From positions 1 through 37,052 of IMG/VR virus record IMGVR_UViG_3300010388_000278: a stretch of 37,052 bases of DNA, one strand, 5' to 3'. Origin of the DNA: a virus. Below, one piece after another: positions 21,501-26,873 of this stretch; the first letter of the stretch is position 1, and each line of letters starts with the position of its first letter. The position numbers and the translations under genes were made by a program. Below the pieces are notes generated by a model. That model made no database searches. It was not told where the DNA came from and worked only from the letters and a program-made list of their open reading frames with translations.

Positions 21501-22459
21501 TCATCGGAGAGAAGAAGTCTGGAAACCAGAGAACTATCGACAATGGCATCGCCAACATTGGCAGATACCACTTCTGGTTCGAGCGTGGCGACGCCATGGG
21601 CTACGTATCCCAGTATGGTGCTCCGTCTTGGTTCATGGAGTCCATACTGTGGGGCCAGAGCAAGAAGAACGTAGAGAAGTTCTCCACTGACGCCTTCAAC
21701 AGGCCTAACGCAGTCCTTAGGGACGACGGCACTTGGACCATCATCAACCCGAGAACTGGTCAGGTAATCATGGAGAAAATCAAGAACCCCTTGATGCTGA
21801 AAGAAGCCATGTTGCAGAATTCCGAGTACACGGGTAGCCTTCCTTACATAGGCCAGTTCGTCAAACAGTGGGGCCCAGTAGGCGGCTACGTCACCCAAGG
21901 CCACAGCAATGGCAACGTCACTGGTTCCGACAACGTCGAATGGAGCAGACACTTCGGATTCGAAGAAGGGAAACTGGACCCGCTCGGAGTCCAGCAGAGA
22001 AGAACTGCTTACAGGAAAGAAGCCCCCAGCCTATTGGGTAATCCTGAGTCTGGGACTGGAGGCGGCACGTTCGCCAATGCCCCGACTAAGCCCATGTCTC
22101 CCACTGGCTACCTGTCCACCCAACTTGGCTACAAGATTTGGTTCAAACACGTCATGAAGGTGGATGTCACAAGCCCTGAAGCGGTGAGCAACGCCCTAAC
22201 CACTATCGCCACCAGCGGCGGTCCTGTTCTTAGGTTCAAGCCGAACTTCCCCAACGAAGCCCACAAGGCGGCGTTTAGAAAGAAGATTGTCGAAGGCATC
22301 GCACTTCTGATGCCCTCGGACGGCGGTCTTGGTAAGCCAAAGGCTGATACCGCCACCCTTGAAGCCTTGTCCAGAATGTACAAGTGGTTCTCTAAGGTAA
22401 CCAAGGGACGCAAGATTCCCACACAGGGTGAGGCCCTTGAGGATGAAGATGAGTCCTGA
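12590..22459 (+). CDS. giant polyvalent-type protein, 3289 aa
   Basis: Overlaps the first giant gene by ATGA and has an SD-like AGAGG upstream, unusual for this genome. It is open for 9.9 kb without interruption. The clearest landmark is EEIQSDSFQ (E2312-Q2320), preceded by GHVRSTQT; this matches the conserved H-V-R ... E-I-Q-S-D-W-H-Q block seen in giant phage polyvalent proteins. GTARVGKS (831-838) fits a Walker A pattern but no Walker B partner is apparent. About residues 1695-1740 (FVTYDIQTG to VEAEAL) resemble a small beta segment in the first giant protein (FYTDANG to MESAQKAAERAL, about residues 1171-1214). The C-terminus is acidic (EDEDES). No polymerase signature of the N4 virion RNA polymerase type was seen. 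Most of its length is unassigned; packaging with the DNA is inference. Confidence 0.85.
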   Translation: MTQAELNSTGLNPDGSRKTLLDSMAGAMDIGYKGNTLRNIGVSLKNKQRVRVADLMIGGVASKDPAHSVKNKDVISLLARASLISWTIRQLKNELDALDRVALIGRGWEVAEDGSVKLVAKTATIQFDTKKPRRGFTQLGEDLARDIPTSKESGSGPIYTLDDSDRVHVTNAIWGSGERTVTMEDIARIVDGVVMNEWEVRTPTEAMDSILRDDFPSVVRVSELEKVLRDRGVSEDGIAMANIGAFYKEGNGRSDQYGSLQLTKYELANLLAVFHKQYVNERIVSTSEGVKKFGEVRLNNADISPQKVIEAISSQKGGSSDPLRSFIYEKTGAVFDLVEADQSTIRSEEFPARIGIANFEKNDQLRRSTAQMAPFSRPSWMSEEDYDTLLKRLAAKGYFEQGSMYYRVSLRGSNLNDIENSASNELAIEMNRRIRRKLFLIKPFYEKIVSTINTADDTQTRQIKVRLLDDMSKAMIEPELDAMREYTSSSSLSNNQGNVLGGSASEYSADFSKGPSARFGLGIAIIGSGNDLSGSTGFTELQTIQTAVGATMPHLRQQPHYLRQGAEVTSNYDINTWDEGTIQYQFRDNSNEAERSALRTFEHLIDIVSTTRNLAGVARETLSHAESHWDEGRADDKLNKVRLINDIAGRLVQLEERTTLLIGDSKESNSDAPSRNVISGQTYIDGVGTRVAQESFLIKGYSGADGSVVLGETKTANTVSAVQLQGLVSMPFFDGSGLPTFVANPAFTTNAVSGLVARDIAVRTVLFGEINERDSIQSPLNYISPISDFVEQFRVGTTTSVRLDAVAPHENASIKTTLNGLHAMHSVIYVGTARVGKSSEINAALGANKEFYETWGMNWPNLRKGVTGVDEISASSYVPAMAPLIAAALSPRQIGVRKGKLTVVDHLLPEQRQLLKNAREAYKDFSMDMGMIATPEQKAASDAFFQSISEEQHRLIFGHLDTANAEVTFAALCGAYEAMSMIQQLPEAPAMDALFGRNLKEVMAEEVGKYLSEGRYIYERGNSEGPMAKTRFVQGNAGMMWMQSMYGSVMKDELNRHMLLAVWSLMDQHASGYRSEISAQDTRQHYPLYYRNGYKADMLRDFAERPYSNISTVYAKKQFGAVGNERTVSGNSDITAVPEEPVHSLAEWHSGDEWYDHYVLEPMEVGLAESLFDPIDPAKTSPSFAIEVEGVQQAPDPIVGASRIDVAMRGSPISAKLTRKQMVDSIVRQARRAKTDVVSIEPARMRLSGRLISNAIQRGFESSTEGSRDGVAYRGHTYGISNNLFGPFLLFPKNDSGHHFTQNMAPARVALTEPMRGFAWKRLEDGSLVLNVSGDITGYKAGYLGNQQRFDEVGRVKKLNTGFSIRESLGYDPRTGEISNANPYITLFGQQTSSLGGGGAAGLQNYFRIGGEPWRKQIVAAARNRLKYGDPIRPSYLGVSANREGIRNATQYINFNAYEALMTSDAAHNDKDVIALALAINGHKTGAQHITLTLRPEEVNPDSIKAVLMAVMVMGQGAEMMNGIWNKTYERQGSEMNPFLGDGEKIMQLLQFNQGAYYLEGPLTRLEQVMGERLRGSNAKDATSIPELLTYASGQGVTEGGRNATEARAYFEKFAAQTLSRSQDVIPDIERIATSAVGADHGYILPDAERHLAKNGDLAVSIQHMFPNRPELTQFAWDGKEENGVSIVHRGPKSKPTGYFVTYDIQTGVTDNGEPIHSRKVVPVKTLVEAEALRNKYGVSASKAILAQALVSAGAGEASIKDGVMSENDNVDVSVRANKHLDVSERQQGNLSLVNDGTYTVGDLDLNISKAEATALSAALGSRSVLQTKITPVEVGRANLMIGSSDARELEGMLRRKLNFGFGQGPIEFVSKMMRVVAYGKKKSGRDKYPDSMTGLEWFKFLKENAVSKDEIRMSGIAFLLHDNANTHLTRKDVAEFIYTVYPRTSRQARTSQRDIGPEVHKVKTGSLSGVYEMPYLEDLQTKEDFVINTHLNNLESVADLIETSLLDETKKADAEALKNAIMKSIEFTVAEMGAPNSLVGITDLNMAINHLRNLYQEGVAETVYSYAGHAGESRKVRPAILEYVMADSIYGRTGDQYKAIETALGDLGLINPYSIAYADTSSQINPFSVMTPAGARGPTATTLNAGVGPQSSKYDSTSHSFPSAQGQNFYYHAGNYHSSWASFTGYYQSNPIFTEFSNQRIKKERDSAIKVLKQRIAGTTDSAVKAKYESIISNINRVYEVRELIRQGHTLNDFGHYSDNDSGTFQIGHVRSTQTILSGEYGFGDPKAPNYHTEDSIFGYMYQPEVVLAIEEIQSDSFQYNSFGTPSTPEKALPDSLEQVDGFKRAGDMAKLVESRDKLKSVIANVGSLIGSHVGRMSYYGFGDVELNATFGVKLLDSLSPIERFVLRSDLNLQESGRTIEVPVGMRKFTNNLSRIPVYEFPDISQYKEGSFTSKAEYNPEIAQKVINDLMFVAGESVMSKLLPERVGSGDIKSLFEGMSTGNYGGAARAITPSVVFTLAALADEEVISKSIEIEKSERDILPFKGIDWDSVARRTLDKLKARREEVINAHDDTIYSKYAKIKFFDTLMGTYEEWISSPQNRSAVILHTSDKFREWEWTGSDEYTELQKHLVANRESFRIISPPHAYKTGIGGRIFPSTNNNAKDLEFHEGQAPMGIAGTRTYEIGNPDFERMAKNHYIQYRVGATALGNMVANGVQPLISLMSSAADAPERLKDIENSITELAKIIPIMPSGRDPVILNSLPFGVEDVYKPISLNGTVMRAANAGLSAITYADARHQVNRGHSMDTASAMLVGRQAHIMYMGQDNPKAYLLSYLNMLPDWLTYQLHGGFMDRMAKFGPEEFMGYFRNRQAFEHNGVNAPYNVHLLLTLKDAIPHLFTEGISLDDVPTDGGLRDTWKSLASGDIDSIRDEISFGDSAFKDDSSLIGPDGKPFKPRDLSTNFMQRFYGKQVIGEKKSGNQRTIDNGIANIGRYHFWFERGDAMGYVSQYGAPSWFMESILWGQSKKNVEKFSTDAFNRPNAVLRDDGTWTIINPRTGQVIMEKIKNPLMLKEAMLQNSEYTGSLPYIGQFVKQWGPVGGYVTQGHSNGNVTGSDNVEWSRHFGFEEGKLDPLGVQQRRTAYRKEAPSLLGNPESGTGGGTFANAPTKPMSPTGYLSTQLGYKIWFKHVMKVDVTSPEAVSNALTTIATSGGPVLRFKPNFPNEAHKAAFRKKIVEGIALLMPSDGGLGKPKADTATLEALSRMYKWFSKVTKGRKIPTQGEALEDEDES

Positions 22460-22754
22460 CCCAGATTTAAACTCCCGCCTTGAAGACCTTAAGGAGGGCG
22501 GATGGGTAATGGCCGTCCTTGGTGCCGTCGGTGCCTTGGTCAGGCTTCTTGTCAGTGACGAGGAGTTAGGCTGGGTAATCTGGTTCAGGCGTATTCTAGG
22601 AGGCGGCATGATTGGCATTGTCGCTTATTTCTCCGTTCATGGGCTGATTGAACCGCTTTACGAGGCTATGGCCTACAGTATCAGCGGGTCATTCGCCCCT
22701 GAAATCATAGAAGGCCTTAGGCTCAGGATTAAACAATTCCGCTTGAAGAAGTAA
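22443..22754 (+). CDS. holin-like membrane protein, 103 aa
   Basis: Two starts, 22443 (MKMSPDP) and 22449 (MSPDP), overlap the end of the giant gene; 22443 follows a GAGG-containing stretch. The protein has a short charged N-terminus, a first hydrophobic segment at about 19-36 (GGWVMAVLGAVGALVRLL), a second at about 51-70 (ILGGGMIGIVAYFSVHGLIE), and a basic tail (RLRIKQFRLKK). Size, two to three membrane segments and the basic C-terminus fit phage holins, and GWVMAVLGAVGALVR resembles the start of LydA-type holins. It would make the inner-membrane hole that starts lysis. Placed directly after the late operon, followed by another lysis candidate. Confidence 0.65.
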   Translation: MKMSPDPDLNSRLEDLKEGGWVMAVLGAVGALVRLLVSDEELGWVIWFRRILGGGMIGIVAYFSVHGLIEPLYEAMAYSISGSFAPEIIEGLRLRIKQFRLKK

Positions 22755-22776
22755 TCCGTAGTGGCATACTGCTTAC

Positions 22777-22881
22777 ATGGGCAAAATCAAAGAAGTCGCT
22801 AACTACCTATGGGCCAACCTCACCATCCGCTGGTTCACCATCGGCCTAGTTGTTGGGCTGGTTTTGTCTGTCTTGTTCTGA
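22777..22881 (+). CDS. 34-aa membrane peptide overlapping the lipoprotein gene
   Basis: ATG at 22777 in a CTTACATG context, TGA at 22879-22881. The peptide has a charged N-terminus (MGKIKEVANYL) and a hydrophobic C-terminal half (FTIGLVVGLVLSVLF), a single membrane segment or signal sequence. It overlaps the start of the next gene by 73 nt in another frame. It could be a separate lysis peptide, or the true N-terminus of the following lipoprotein if ribosomes shift by -1 or if the sequence has an indel: its N-terminus is a better signal peptide than that of the downstream frame. Confidence 0.45.
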   Translation: MGKIKEVANYLWANLTIRWFTIGLVVGLVLSVLF

Positions 22882-23564
22882 TTGGTTGCACCACCCAGCC
22901 TCCGCCCCCCGTGGTGAAGGTCGTGGATAACCCAGAGAAGGACAAGTACATCACCCGCATCGAGCATGAGGCCTCTGAGGCTTCTGCCGCATTGAAGGTG
23001 GCCAAGGACGGCGTGACGCCGCCCCATTCCAAGTTGGTAGACCTGACCATCGTCAGGCTAGATGGCATCAAACCACCCAGCCAGAAGCAGGTGGACGCCT
23101 TTAAGGCCACGCTGGGCAACACTAAGGAACTTAAGAAGGCAGAGGACAAGGCCAGCAAGGTGGACGAGGAGACGTCCGAACTGTACACCATCCTAGAGAT
23201 GCAGGACCTAGAGAACCAGTCCCTCAAGGAGGAGAACGAAGCCATCCGCAAGGAACAGGCGTTTGCTGAACTCAGAGCCAAGTGCTTCACCCTCGGCTCA
23301 TGGTTCACCATTGGCGGTGGCATGTTGCTCGTCGGTGCCAGCGTCCTAGGTCTGCCCAAGAAGGGTGGAGCCATCATGCTGTTGATTGCCGTCCTGTGCT
23401 TTGCTTCCCCCTTTGTGATACAGGACGTGGTCAATGCCCTGTGGTTTAAAATTGGAGTCGGGGCTGTCGTTGTGTTGAGCGGTGTTGCGTTCGCTTGGGA
23501 GGCCTATGGTCATCATAGGCACGTAAAGGGCCGCTTGACCTCTCAGGACAAGACAGCAACCTGA
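22809..23564 (+). CDS. lipobox/coiled-coil/membrane protein, possible unimolecular spanin, 251 aa
   Basis: Starts at ATG 22809 (AACTACCTATG). The N-terminus is short with a hydrophobic stretch ending LIGC (C27), a plausible lipobox, followed by TTQPPPP. Residues about 95-155 form a charged coiled coil (rich in KAEDKAS and LKEENEAIRKEQ). Three hydrophobic segments follow, at about 161-182, 186-205 and 211-232, then a basic tail. A lipid-anchored N-terminus joined by a coiled coil to a C-terminal membrane anchor is the layout of u-spanins such as T1 gp11, which fuse outer and inner membranes at lysis; those have one C-terminal segment, not three. The name is therefore tentative. The N-terminal region is double-coded with the 34-aa peptide. 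Confidence 0.6.
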   Translation: MGQPHHPLVHHRPSCWAGFVCLVLIGCTTQPPPPVVKVVDNPEKDKYITRIEHEASEASAALKVAKDGVTPPHSKLVDLTIVRLDGIKPPSQKQVDAFKATLGNTKELKKAEDKASKVDEETSELYTILEMQDLENQSLKEENEAIRKEQAFAELRAKCFTLGSWFTIGGGMLLVGASVLGLPKKGGAIMLLIAVLCFASPFVIQDVVNALWFKIGVGAVVVLSGVAFAWEAYGHHRHVKGRLTSQDKTAT

Positions 23565-23651
23565 GTCCTGCTAGTAATCATGTGTTGTGGGGTGCCGAAA
23601 GGTTAAATGGGGGTCACAGTTGGTTCTGTCCTCAACAGCCCATACAGACAC

Positions 23652-23680
23652 AAAAAAGGAGCACCCGAGTGGATGCTCCT
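23652..23680 (-). terminator. intrinsic terminator of the minus-strand early block
   Basis: Seven perfectly paired bases, AGGAGCA (23657-23663) with TGCTCCT (23674-23680), around a 10-nt loop. On the minus strand the hairpin runs directly into a T6 tract (A6 at 23652-23657 on the plus strand), the standard Rho-independent form. It lies 20 nt beyond the stop of the last early gene, at the point where early and late transcription converge. No T tract follows it on the plus strand. Confidence 0.8.
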
Positions 23681-23700
23681 GTTGTCGCCTGACCTGAGGA

Positions 23701-24021
23701 TTACTTCAGGGCTAGGGCGGCGTTGAACGCCTTGTACGCTACGGCAATCTGCTCGGCGTACTGCTTGTCCCTCGCTTTGGTTCCGTAGTCGAAGCCACCA
23801 CCGATTTCGGAGGAAGCGATGTCACGTTCCCTGATGTAGGAACGGAACGCCACTTCACGGATGATGGCGACACGGATGAAATCAGCACGGCTCACTCCTT
23901 CGAGTGCGGCCAGAGCGTCGATGTCGCTGACCACGTCCTTGGAGACGTTGGTGCAGACGATGCCTTCGCCGATGACCGACTTGACGGCCCCGTGCTTGAT
24001 GTTGCGGGTTCTTTTCTTCAT
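23701..24021 (-). CDS. ribbon-helix-helix-like DNA-binding protein, 106 aa
   Basis: Start set at 24021 (MKKRTRN), directly after the CA-rich leader ACACAACACATG; an upstream in-frame ATG at 24090 would run through the tRNA gene. Residues about 20-57 (GIVCTNVSKDVVSDIDALAA, then LEGVSRADFIRVAIIREV) fit a ribbon-helix-helix pattern: a beta strand, a helix, a turn with S-R-A-D-F and a second helix. Such small proteins are repressors or partition-type DNA binders. It is the last gene before the early terminator. The exact target is unknown. Confidence 0.7.
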   Translation of the reverse strand: MKKRTRNIKHGAVKSVIGEGIVCTNVSKDVVSDIDALAALEGVSRADFIRVAIIREVAFRSYIRERDIASSEIGGGFDYGTKARDKQYAEQIAVAYKAFNAALALK

Positions 24022-24059
24022 GTGTTGTGTTTTTTGGTTGTGCCCTGACGGGCGAAAGT

Positions 24060-24131
24060 TGCTCCCTCTAGGAATCGAACCTAGATTCACTGCTTAGAAG
24101 GCAGTTGTTCTATCCGTTGAACTAAGGGAGC
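24060..24131 (-). tRNA. tRNA-Arg(UCU)
   Basis: On the minus strand GCTCCCT (24131-24125) pairs perfectly with AGGGAGC (24067-24061). The anticodon stem ACTGC/GCAGT encloses loop CTTCTAA with anticodon TCT (plus-strand AGA at 24096-24098), and the T arm contains GGTTCGATTCC. CCA is not encoded. It reads AGA (and possibly AGG), which are frequent arginine codons in the giant genes. It sits 6 nt after the stop of the ERF gene. Confidence 0.95.
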
Positions 24132-24137
24132 AAAGGT

Positions 24138-24872
24138 TTAGAACGGAACGTCGTCGCTGGTGGGCTCAGAGGCCTTACCCTTGGCGTTCTGGATGGCGTC
24201 CAGAGCGGCACGGAGGGCGATGTCCTGAGGGCTGGGCGGGTTGTCCTTGTAGCCCTTGGGCTGGAACTCCTTGATGTACCACTCCAGCGAGTTGCTGGGC
24301 AGTTCGAAGAGGGCCTTGCCCTTGTTCTTGCCGAAGTGCAGGACAGTCCTCATGGCGTCACCGATGGTCTCGGGGTCCTTGGCTACGGCCTGAGGAGCAG
24401 GAGCGGCCTTGGGAGCGGACACGGACGGGTTCGGGATGTACTTGGCGGCAGGAGCCTTAACAACCCTGTCGGCCTCACCATCATCATCCGCCGTAGCAAG
24501 ATTTGCAACGGAGGCGATGGCGTACCTTCTCAAATAAGAGAACAGCGAGCCAGCATCCTGACCCTTCATGTCCTTGGCCACGGGCAGTTCGCAGGTGTAG
24601 CCCATCTGACCGCCGCTCTTGTGGACGATGCAGGTACGGATACCTACGGACTCGATGCCACCAGTCGGGAACTGGATGATGGCCAGACCATGCTTCGCAA
24701 AGATGGCTTTGGTGGCCTCAATGTGAGCCGACAGCGTGGCGTAGGAGTTCTTGTGGAACGGGTTCTCGGCGTCAGGAGCGACGTCTCTCGTCTCGGCGAT
24801 GGCGGCGACCAAAGCGGCGGCGAGTTCGGGTCTGATGTCGTACACGTAGGTAGGATTAGTTGGACTGGTCAT
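24138..24872 (-). CDS. ERF-type single-strand annealing protein with SSB-like tail, 244 aa
   Basis: Residues about 14-150 resemble the ERF annealing domain: a helical start, then NPFHKNSYATLSAHIEATKA, HGLAIIQFPTG and GSLFSYLRRYAIASVANLAT with an acidic DDDGEAD. These proteins coat single-stranded DNA and anneal complementary strands. A Pro/Ala linker (about 150-175) leads to LHFGKNKGKALFELPSNSLE WYIKEF, similar to the DUF3820-type F-G-K-x-K-G module. The protein ends TSDDVPF, close to the DDIPF tip with which bacterial SSB recruits partners. The leader is CCAACACCAACACCAATG. A RecE-like nuclease at 27488-28378 is the likely partner. Family call fairly strong; tail role is inference. Confidence 0.8.
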   Translation of the reverse strand: MTSPTNPTYVYDIRPELAAALVAAIAETRDVAPDAENPFHKNSYATLSAHIEATKAIFAKHGLAIIQFPTGGIESVGIRTCIVHKSGGQMGYTCELPVAKDMKGQDAGSLFSYLRRYAIASVANLATADDDGEADRVVKAPAAKYIPNPSVSAPKAAPAPQAVAKDPETIGDAMRTVLHFGKNKGKALFELPSNSLEWYIKEFQPKGYKDNPPSPQDIALRAALDAIQNAKGKASEPTSDDVPF

Positions 24873-25056
24873 TGGTGTTGGTGTTGGTGGAATTGATGTT
24901 GATGGTCGGATTCTTGTCGTTGAGGAACTGGGTGACGACGAGACGGCAGAGCGAGGCTCTGGTCAGGTCCCAGTTCTTGGCGAGTTCGTCCAAGCGTTTG
25001 GCGTTTGCCGTCGGGACTTTAATCCAGATGAGGCGGTGGGTTTTGTTGTCTTTCAT
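24856..25056 (-). CDS. small ribbon-helix-helix-like protein, 66 aa
   Basis: The ATG overlaps the upstream gene's stop (TAATG) and its 3' end overlaps the ERF start by 17 nt, so the three genes are translationally coupled. The sequence MKDNKTHRLIWIKVPTANAK followed by RLDELAKNWDLTRASLCRLV fits a ribbon-helix-helix DNA-binding protein (beta strand then two helices). The tail is a low-complexity Asn/Thr run caused by the AAC/ACC-rich leader of the ERF gene lying inside its coding end. Possibly an early-operon repressor. Confidence 0.65.
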   Translation of the reverse strand: MKDNKTHRLIWIKVPTANAKRLDELAKNWDLTRASLCRLVVTQFLNDKNPTININSTNTNTNDQSN

Positions 25057-25361
25057 TATTTGGGTTGGGAAAAGAGGTCGGCCATGTACTTCGTGATTTC
25101 AGCACCCCTGACTTTGGGATTCTTCCAGCAGACGTAGTTGAGGCCAGTGTAGTTGGACTGCCACTTGGAGCCGTACTCCCTCATCTTGTTGGAGAGAGAG
25201 CCCCAAGACTTGTAGCCGTCGGTCCAGAAGTCCCTGCACAGGTTGTACAAGTTCTCGTCGTTGCCGATGACGTGGGCGGTCCAGTAGGTGTCGTAGTTAG
25301 CCCAGCCGTTGTACGGCTCGTCTTGAGACTTGGGCTTGGTGATGTTGGTTAGTGACTTCAT
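25056..25361 (-). CDS. DUF7249-like phage protein, 101 aa
   Basis: Begins MKSLTN after the leader TTTTCACACACATG. The segment GWANYDTYWTAHVIGNDENL is similar to the W-x-N-Y-x-T-W ... N-x-E-x-L-Y motif of a widespread family of small phage early proteins (DUF7249 as I recall it) whose function is unknown. The remainder is rich in aromatic residues (Trp, Tyr). No membrane segment. The stop overlaps the next start. Confidence 0.7.
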   Translation of the reverse strand: MKSLTNITKPKSQDEPYNGWANYDTYWTAHVIGNDENLYNLCRDFWTDGYKSWGSLSNKMREYGSKWQSNYTGLNYVCWKNPKVRGAEITKYMADLFSQPK

Positions 25362-25377
25362 GTGTGTGAAAATTGGT

Positions 25378-25394
25378 GGGGGCTTCTCACCCCC
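25378..25394 (-). promoter_or_regulatory. GC hairpin between early genes
   Basis: GGGGG (25378-25382) and CCCCC (25390-25394) flank a 7-nt loop, between the stop at 25401 and the start at 25361. On the minus strand it is followed by ACCAATTTT, too weak and distant for a standard intrinsic terminator. It could be a partial terminator or an mRNA-stabilising hairpin. Confidence 0.4.
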
Positions 25395-25400
25395 TTGGGC

Positions 25401-25640
25401 TTACTTGGCTTTCGCTTCGAGGGCCTGAACCTTGGCGGTCAGTTCTTCGAGACGCTCTAGGACAGCGTTGTGAAGATGGATGACAGCCGAGGCCTTGCTC
25501 AGGTCGAGTTCGGAGAACTTGATGCCCAGACCTTTGATGGTCGGGTTCTCAAGGTTCGCCTTTTCGGCCTTGATGACGTCGATTTCCTTTTGGAGGTCGT
25601 CGAGACGAGCATTGACGTGATTGATATTGATATCGCTCAT
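25401..25640 (-). CDS. small coiled-coil protein, 79 aa
   Basis: Start MSDININH follows the longest leader of the repeated AACCAACC type. Residues about 9-30 (VNARLDDLQKEIDVIKAEKA) and about 60-79 (LERLEELTAKVQALEAKAK) show heptad-like spacing of hydrophobic residues, so two coiled-coil helices are joined by a short middle region (NPTIKGLGIKFSELDL). No catalytic motif. Probably a small oligomerising early protein of unknown role. Confidence 0.65.
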   Translation of the reverse strand: MSDININHVNARLDDLQKEIDVIKAEKANLENPTIKGLGIKFSELDLSKASAVIHLHNAVLERLEELTAKVQALEAKAK

Positions 25641-25667
25641 GGTGTTGGTTGTTGGTTGGTTGGTTCT

Positions 25668-25685
25668 ACTCAGGGTTAACTGAGT
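25668..25685. promoter_or_regulatory. inverted repeat in early leader
   Basis: ACTCAG (25668-25673) and CTGAGT (25680-25685) form a perfect 6-bp inverted repeat around GGTTAA, about 28 nt upstream of the ATG at 25640. It lies in a ~95-nt spacer between two early genes, the only sizeable gap in this part of the block, so an operator or a leader hairpin is plausible. No promoter could be defined. Confidence 0.35.
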
Positions 25686-25735
25686 CGTAGGTGAAGTAGA
25701 ACACCCTGATAGGCGTCCCGCAACAAAATAAGTGA

Positions 25736-25894
25736 CTATTTTTTAGATTCCTGAGGCTTCCACTTGTTCTTGGAGAACAACCACTTCCACATCTCGGAGA
25801 CCTTTAGGCCGTGTGCGGCCACAATCTTTTTCTCATGAGGAGTGAGCAGTTTGAGGCTCGGCTTCAGTCTTTCTGGTCTACGCCTCTGTGGCAT
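25736..25894 (-). CDS. small basic protein, 52 aa
   Basis: ATG at 25894 and TAG at 25736-25738. The product starts MPQRRRPERLKPSLKLL and continues with TPHEKKIVAAHGLKVSEMW KWLFSKNKW, ending QESKK. It is strongly basic with an aromatic patch (WKWLFSKNKW). The segment EKKIVAAHGLKVSEMWKW could be a short helix-turn-helix. It overlaps the 3' end of the upstream gene by 31 nt, typical of this operon. Function unknown. Confidence 0.55.
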   Translation of the reverse strand: MPQRRRPERLKPSLKLLTPHEKKIVAAHGLKVSEMWKWLFSKNKWKPQESKK

Positions 25895-26184
25895 TCTTTG
25901 CGGAGTTTTTCAAGGTCCTCTAGGCAACGCAACCAACGCCCATGGTCGCACTCTGCTTCGACCTTCCAGTATTGCACCTGTTGCTTCAGCCGCTCGACCT
26001 CAGCCTTGAGTTTCTTGATGTCGTCTTTCGCCAGTTCAGCGGCGTAAAGGTATGCGGTCAATGCGTCGGGCTGAGTCTGTGCGTCCAAGTAATCCTGATA
26101 CTTTACGTAGTGGATGTTATTGGGAACCTGATACGGAACTCTGGAGAGTTTGTTCTCAGGGTCGATGAAGAGTTGAACTTTCAT
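25864..26184 (-). CDS. coiled-coil early protein, 106 aa
   Basis: Its ATG overlaps the stop of the DnaC-like gene (ATGA). After a beta-like N-terminus (MKVQLFIDPENKLSRVPYQV), residues about 50-85 form a strong coiled coil (LAKDDIKKLKAEVERLKQQV), followed by a Cys- and His-containing tail. Coupling to the helicase-loader gene suggests a role in replication or loader control, but no motif supports this directly. Confidence 0.65.
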   Translation of the reverse strand: MKVQLFIDPENKLSRVPYQVPNNIHYVKYQDYLDAQTQPDALTAYLYAAELAKDDIKKLKAEVERLKQQVQYWKVEAECDHGRWLRCLEDLEKLRKECHRGVDQKD

Positions 26185-26873
26185 TTTGCGGCCACCCTTT
26201 CAAACAGGTCGCTATCCTTGAGACGAGCCACGAAGGCGGCACCAGTCTCCTTGTCATGGAAGCGTTCCAGCAACGTCTCGCCAGTCAGGTTAGTAGTGAT
26301 GATGGTGGGACGCTTGTGCATGGTACGCTGGTCGATGAGGGCGAACAGGCACGATGCCATGCGGTCAGTCATCTTCTCCTTGCCCATGTCGTCGAGGAAC
26401 AACAGCGGCACGTTGGTCATGTGGAGCATGGTCTTGTCCCAAGTGCTGTTGCCCCACGATGCGGCGATACGAGCCTCCAGTTCAAACATGGTAAGGAACA
26501 GGTACTTGTACTTGTAGTTGTCCTCGTTCCAAAGCCTGTTGGCGATGAACCAAGCCGTACGGGTTTTCCCTTTACGGGTGGAGCCGTGGATGAGAAGGCC
26601 CTTACCACAAGGCAGGTAGTTCGTGGCCACCATGCCCAGTTCGCCCAGCCTCTTGGGGTCCGTGTCGGCAAACAACTCAGGCATAGGAGTCTCGGGCTTA
26701 GGCTTCTTGGGCATGCCGTGCGACATGACCATCTTGTTCCAGTGCACCATGCAAGGGGTGCACAGGGTCTCGTAGATGGCTACGCCGTCCTCGCCGTACT
26801 CACGCAGGTGAGCCGTGTTGTTGCAATTGAAGTTGCGGCAGAGTGGTGCTTCAGAAGCCATTGGCGTGGTCAT
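26181..26873 (-). CDS. DnaC-like helicase loader ATPase, 230 aa
   Basis: A DnaC/IstB-type AAA+ protein that would load the replicative helicase at the phage origin. An N-terminal Cys cluster (C12, C17, C38, C41) looks like a zinc site. Walker A is GSTRKGKT at 97-104, Walker B is LLFLDD (D161, D162), and TTN at 193-195 is the sensor-1-like element. Two starts are possible, 26873 (MTTPMAS) and 26861 (MASEAP); both overlap the initiator gene, the second by 11 nt. No separate helicase gene is seen in the window, so it probably recruits the host DnaB. The adjacent winged-helix gene supports an initiator-loader pair. Confidence 0.85.
   Translation of the reverse strand: MTTPMASEAPLCRNFNCNNTAHLREYGEDGVAIYETLCTPCMVHWNKMVMSHGMPKKPKPETPMPELFADTDPKRLGELGMVATNYLPCGKGLLIHGSTRKGKTRTAWFIANRLWNEDNYKYKYLFLTMFELEARIAASWGNSTWDKTMLHMTNVPLLFLDDMGKEKMTDRMASCLFALIDQRTMHKRPTIITTNLTGETLLERFHDKETGAAFVARLKDSDLFERVAAK

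Noticed and set aside
12590-22459. N4-like virion RNA polymerase in the 3289-aa protein
   Set aside because: Size and position invite it, but no T7-like polymerase motifs were seen by eye; a profile search would be needed to revive it.
25700-25735. Further junction-element copy (GCGGGACGCC on the minus strand)
   Set aside because: Only the GGGACG word is shared; P1 has no partner strand and the closing GCCTCG is missing.
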